Below are positions 5,282 to 7,876 of a DNA stretch of 7,876 bases, in pieces (the stretch's first letter is position 1; every line of letters begins with the position of its first letter). The notes under the pieces were generated by a model. The model worked only from the letters and a program-made list of their open reading frames with translations. It was not told where the DNA came from and did not search any database. The translations under genes were made by a program, and so were the position numbers. The DNA comes from Alphaproteobacteria bacterium (GTDB taxonomy: Bacteria; Pseudomonadota; Alphaproteobacteria; Sphingomonadales; Sphingomonadaceae). The stretch covers positions 42,825-50,700 of the forward strand of contig VBAE01000111.1 in NCBI GenBank assembly GCA_005882415.1, written 5' to 3'.

Positions 5282-6631
5282 ATGGGGGCCCTGCCGATCC
5301 ACAAGCGAAAGCTCGGCCTCGCCATGTGCGTGGCCTTGGTGGTCGGCAATATGGTCGGCTCCGGAGTCTTCCTCCTCCCCGCCGATCTCGCGCCACTCGG
5401 CTGGAACTCCGTCTACGGATGGCTCGCGACCCTTGCCGGCACCCTCTGCCTCACCGTGGTGCTGTGCCGGCTGGCGCGCGACCTCGGCAGCGGCTGCGGC
5501 CCCTTCTCCTACCCGGCCGCCGCTTTCGGCCCCGCCGCCGGCTTCGTCGTCGCCTGGAGCTACTGGATCTCGATCTGGGTGACCAATGCGGTGCTCGCGG
5601 TCGCGGTGGTGCGCAATCTCGCAGTGCTGTGGCCGGCGGTCGGGACGCCGGGCGTGGCGGCTTTGATCGCGGTCGCCTTCGTCTGGCTGTTCGTGCTGAT
5701 CAACTGCCTCGGCGTCCGAACCGCCGGCGAAACCCAGGTGGTGACCACCGTCCTCAAGCTGATCCCGCTCGGCGCGGCGATCGTCATCGGCGTGGTCCTC
5801 CTCGCCCGCGGCACCGCCCACCTCGCGCCTTACAACAGCGTCCCGATCGGCGGCGCCTCGATCAACATGGCGGCGACTCTCGCCCTGTTCCCGATGCTCG
5901 GCTTCGAGAGCGCGATGGCGGCGGGCGACCGGGTCGACAATCCCGGGCGGACCATCCCCATGGCCACCTTCATCGGAACGATGGTGATCGGCCTCGTCTA
6001 CCTCCTCGCCTGCTCGGCGGTGACTCTGATGCTCCCGGCCGAGGCGGTCCACGCCTCCAACGCCCCCTTCTCGCTCTTCTTCAGCGAGCTGGTCAGCCCG
6101 CGGGCGGGCGCCGCGGTGGCGATCTTCGCGGCGGTGGCGGCCTTGGGTGCGCTCAACGGCTTCACCCTGCTCCAGGGTGAGCTTCCGCTGGCGATGGCGC
6201 GCGGCGGCCTGTTCCCACGCTGGTTCGCGGTCGAGAACCGGTTCGAGACGCCCTACCGGATCCACATCCTCTCCAGCCTGCTCGCAAGCCTGCTCGTCCT
6301 CACCAACTACTCCCGCGGCCTCTCCAAATTGTTCGAGTTCATGGTGCTGGTGACGACATCGGTGACGATCATCTTCTACGTGGTCGGCGCCGCGGCCAGC
6401 GTGAAGCTCGCGCGCGAGGGGCGGATCGGCCGCTCGCGCGGCTTCGCCCTCGTCGCCGCCGCCGGCATGGCCTATGCGCTCTGGGCCTTTTACGGCGCGG
6501 GGCTGGAGGCGAGCCTGTGGAGCCTCCTGATGACCGCGGCTGCGATTCCGCTCTACCTCGTCATGCGCAGCCGCTTGCCCGCGGGCGAGGCCGTCCCTAT
6601 CTCGCCGGCTCCCGCGCAGCAGCAGGAGTGA
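5282..6631 (+). CDS. APC-superfamily amino-acid permease, AdiC-like
   Basis: A 449-residue integral membrane transporter with about 12 hydrophobic segments, of the amino acid/polyamine/organocation superfamily. It aligns by eye over its whole length with the arginine/agmatine antiporter AdiC. Examples are VGNMVGSGVFLLPADL (21-36, holding the GSG substrate-carboxylate loop at 26-28), YWISIWVTN (94-102, Asn102 like AdiC Asn101), LGFESA (206-211, Glu209 like AdiC Glu208) and LNGFTLLQGE (291-300). The two AdiC tryptophans that pack on arginine (Trp202, Trp293) are both Phe here (203, 294), so the substrate may not be arginine. Uptake or exchange of a small amino acid or amine across the inner membrane is all I would claim. 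The ATG at 5282 has AAGGG 6 bases upstream, partly locked in a stem-loop. msrB follows after 4 bases. Confidence 0.88.
   Translation: MGALPIHKRKLGLAMCVALVVGNMVGSGVFLLPADLAPLGWNSVYGWLATLAGTLCLTVVLCRLARDLGSGCGPFSYPAAAFGPAAGFVVAWSYWISIWVTNAVLAVAVVRNLAVLWPAVGTPGVAALIAVAFVWLFVLINCLGVRTAGETQVVTTVLKLIPLGAAIVIGVVLLARGTAHLAPYNSVPIGGASINMAATLALFPMLGFESAMAAGDRVDNPGRTIPMATFIGTMVIGLVYLLACSAVTLMLPAEAVHASNAPFSLFFSELVSPRAGAAVAIFAAVAALGALNGFTLLQGELPLAMARGGLFPRWFAVENRFETPYRIHILSSLLASLLVLTNYSRGLSKLFEFMVLVTTSVTIIFYVVGAAASVKLAREGRIGRSRGFALVAAAGMAYALWAFYGAGLEASLWSLLMTAAAIPLYLVMRSRLPAGEAVPISPAPAQQQE
6624..6628 (+). promoter_or_regulatory. msrB ribosome-binding site
   Basis: AGGAG lies directly before the permease TGA (6629-6631) and 7 bases before the msrB ATG at 6636. 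It supports the 6636 start over the in-frame ATG at 6660 and suggests that ribosomes ending the permease can restart on msrB. Confidence 0.6.
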
Positions 6632-6635
6632 CGCC

Positions 6636-7043
6636 ATGGCGGACGGAGGCGAGCAACGAATGGACCTTCCCGAAAAGGAATGGCGCGAGCGCCTGTCGCC
6701 GGAGCAATATCATGTCCTCCGCGAGGCCGGCACCGAACCGCCCTTCGCCGGCCGCTACGTCCACAATCACGAGACCGGCGAATATCGCTGCGCCGGCTGC
6801 GGCGAGCTCCTGTTCACCAGCGACTCCAAATATGACAGCGGCAGCGGCTGGCCGAGCTTCACCCAGCCGGCGGCGTCGACCATCGTCGAGCATGCCGACA
6901 CCAGCCACGGCATGCGCCGGGTCGAGGTGCGCTGCGCCAAATGCGACGGCCACTTGGGCCACCTCTTCCCCGACGGCCCCGGGCCCACGGGCCTGCGCTA
7001 TTGCATCAACAGCGCCGCGCTCGACTTCAGGAACGACAAATAG
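6636..7043 (+). CDS. msrB: Peptide-methionine (R)-S-oxide reductase MsrB
   Basis: A 135-residue, single-domain enzyme that reduces the R form of methionine sulfoxide in proteins back to methionine, using thioredoxin or a similar reductant. No signal peptide is seen, so it is cytoplasmic. Motifs: the structural zinc site CAGC (52-55) and CAKC (100-103); substrate-pocket GWPSF (71-75); HLGHLF (106-111); and RYCINSAAL (121-129) with catalytic Cys123. The position that carries the resolving Cys in two-cysteine MsrBs (SGCGWPSF) is Ser70, so this is a one-cysteine-type enzyme that must be regenerated another way. Length and motif order are usual. The stop-to-start gap to the permease is 4 bases, so it is probably in the same transcript; the functional link between the two is not obvious. 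The start was chosen on the AGGAG at 6624. Confidence 0.95.
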   Translation: MADGGEQRMDLPEKEWRERLSPEQYHVLREAGTEPPFAGRYVHNHETGEYRCAGCGELLFTSDSKYDSGSGWPSFTQPAASTIVEHADTSHGMRRVEVRCAKCDGHLGHLFPDGPGPTGLRYCINSAALDFRNDK

Positions 7044-7060
7044 CGGATTCTCCGCGCCGC

Positions 7061-7089
7061 TTGTGGCCCCACCCGTCCCGCTTTAGGCT
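7061..7089 (+). promoter_or_regulatory. Candidate promoter for the penicillin-binding protein gene
   Basis: In the 54-base gap after msrB, TTGTGG (7061-7066) and TAGGCT (7084-7089) are 17 bases apart. A start about 7 bases on would fall within a few bases of the ATG at 7098, giving a very short or absent leader. No clear Shine-Dalgarno sequence precedes the ATG. Both hexamers are poor matches to the consensus, so this is tentative. Confidence 0.28.
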
Positions 7090-7097
7090 CAAGCGCG

Positions 7098-7876
7098 ATG
7101 GACAGTGACGCTTCCCCCCCGCGCGGGCGCCTCAAGCGCGCGCTGATCACCAGCTTCAAGATCGGCGTCTACGCGACGGTGGTGGCGATCATCGCCCTTG
7201 TCGTCGCGGTCGCGGTCGCGATGAACGAGCTTCCGAGCTACGACAAGCTCGTCCGCCGCGACGATCTCGGCCAGATGATCCGGGTCCACGCCGCCGACAA
7301 CAGCGTCGTCGTCTCATTGGGCCCGAGCTTCGGCAATTGGCTGAGCAACGACCAGATCCCCGCCTCGATGAAGAATGCGATGATCGCGATCGAGGACAAG
7401 CGCTTCCGCTCGCACCCCGGCGTCGACCCGATCGGGATCATGCGCGCCGTCACCGTCAGGGTGCAGCGCGGCCGCTGGGTGCAGGGCGGATCGACCATCA
7501 CCCAGCAGCTCGCCCGCAACATCTTCCTCACCAACACCAAGACCTTCGGGCGCAAATTCAGGGAATGGGTGCTCGCGCTGGCGCTGGAGCGGCGCTTCAC
7601 CAAAGACCAGATCCTCGAACTGTACTTGAACCGCGTCTATTTCGGCGGCGGCGCCTACGGCATCGACGCGGCGTCGCGCACCTTCTTCGGCCATTCCGCC
7701 AATACGCTGAGCCTGTCGGAATCCGCGATCATCGCCGGCCTCGTCAAGGCGCCGTCCAACTACGCCCCCACCGCCGACCAGCAGGCCGCCCGCCAGCGCT
7801 CCCGGATCGTCATCCAGGCGATGCGCGAGGGCGGCTACATCACCGCCGCCGAAGCCGCCGCCGCCGGCCCGGAGGC
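7098..7876 (+). CDS. Class A penicillin-binding protein (PBP1A-type), N-terminal part (partial)
   Basis: The first 259 codons; the gene runs off the right edge, so the transpeptidase domain is not visible. Class A PBPs polymerise lipid II into glycan strands and cross-link them in the periplasm. Visible: a short basic cytoplasmic tail (1-18), a membrane anchor (about 19-42) and then the GT51 glycosyltransferase domain with its motifs in order. These are EDKRFRSHPGVD (99-110, catalytic Glu99), GGSTITQQLARN (130-141), RKFREWVLALALERRF (152-167, second catalytic Glu156), ILELYLNRVYFGGGAYGI (172-189) and SESAIIAGLVKAPSNYAP (207-224). All expected catalytic residues are present. A monofunctional glycosyltransferase cannot be fully excluded from this fragment, but the N-terminus and the length already reached favour a bifunctional PBP1A-type protein. 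The ATG at 7098 fits the short tail before the anchor. Confidence 0.92.
   Translation, partial: MDSDASPPRGRLKRALITSFKIGVYATVVAIIALVVAVAVAMNELPSYDKLVRRDDLGQMIRVHAADNSVVVSLGPSFGNWLSNDQIPASMKNAMIAIEDKRFRSHPGVDPIGIMRAVTVRVQRGRWVQGGSTITQQLARNIFLTNTKTFGRKFREWVLALALERRFTKDQILELYLNRVYFGGGAYGIDAASRTFFGHSANTLSLSESAIIAGLVKAPSNYAPTADQQAARQRSRIVIQAMREGGYITAAEAAAAGPE

Noticed and set aside
4072..6637. Long open frames on the minus strand opposite pfkA and the permease (425 and 516 codons)
   Set aside because: They are rich in Arg, His, Asp, Glu and Gly with no recognisable domain, and they lie antisense to clear genes and across the tRNA. This is what GC-rich coding sequence gives in its antisense frames.
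1..7876. Mobile elements, CRISPR arrays, toxin-antitoxin or defence genes, and tRNA-borne integration
   Set aside because: No transposase, integrase, direct repeat array or terminal inverted repeats were seen. The sequence after the tRNA carries no att-like copy of its 3' end within the window, and all genes are ordinary housekeeping types.

Overview
This is a GC-rich, gene-dense chromosomal window from an alphaproteobacterium, most likely a member of the Sphingomonadales. That assignment is an inference. It rests on the overall look of the proteins (FtsX N-terminus, class A PBP, GH84 start), on the ftsE-ftsX-DUF218-plsC gene order, and on a chain of GTGA/ATGA start-stop overlaps. I see no insertion sequence, integrase, CRISPR array, phage gene or compositional break. 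The window reads as ordinary core chromosome.

Left half, minus strand (3097 down to 1): five genes run head to tail, each overlapping the next by 4 or 8 bases. They are ftsE, ftsX, a DUF218/YdcF-like membrane-anchored protein, a plsC-type acyltransferase, and the first 95 codons of a GH84 beta-N-acetylglucosaminidase-like protein cut by the window edge. This looks like one translationally coupled envelope operon. FtsEX is an ABC-type division module that controls wall hydrolases, PlsC makes phosphatidic acid, and the DUF218 protein is of a type often associated with the envelope.

A 141-base divergent spacer (3098-3238) separates this operon from the plus-strand genes. It is the only relatively AT-rich stretch on the left and must hold the promoters of both directions. 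It also holds a possible 20-codon upstream ORF that overlaps the ftsE start.

Right half, plus strand: a membrane protein with an MJ0042 zinc ribbon lies 5 bases before a mixed-type 6-phosphofructokinase. Then come tRNA-Leu(GAG) with an encoded CCA, an AdiC-like APC amino-acid permease, msrB (4-base gap), and the first 259 codons of a class A penicillin-binding protein that runs off the right edge.

The items most worth a second look are: a 10-bp stem-loop between tRNA-Leu and the permease whose 3' arm contains the permease Shine-Dalgarno sequence; the hybrid donor-site signature of the phosphofructokinase (glycine at the ATP-type position, lysine at the PPi-type position); two Trp-to-Phe changes at AdiC substrate-contact positions in the permease; and a divergent GH84 protein attached to an ftsEX operon. 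I found no convincing undescribed multi-gene system.
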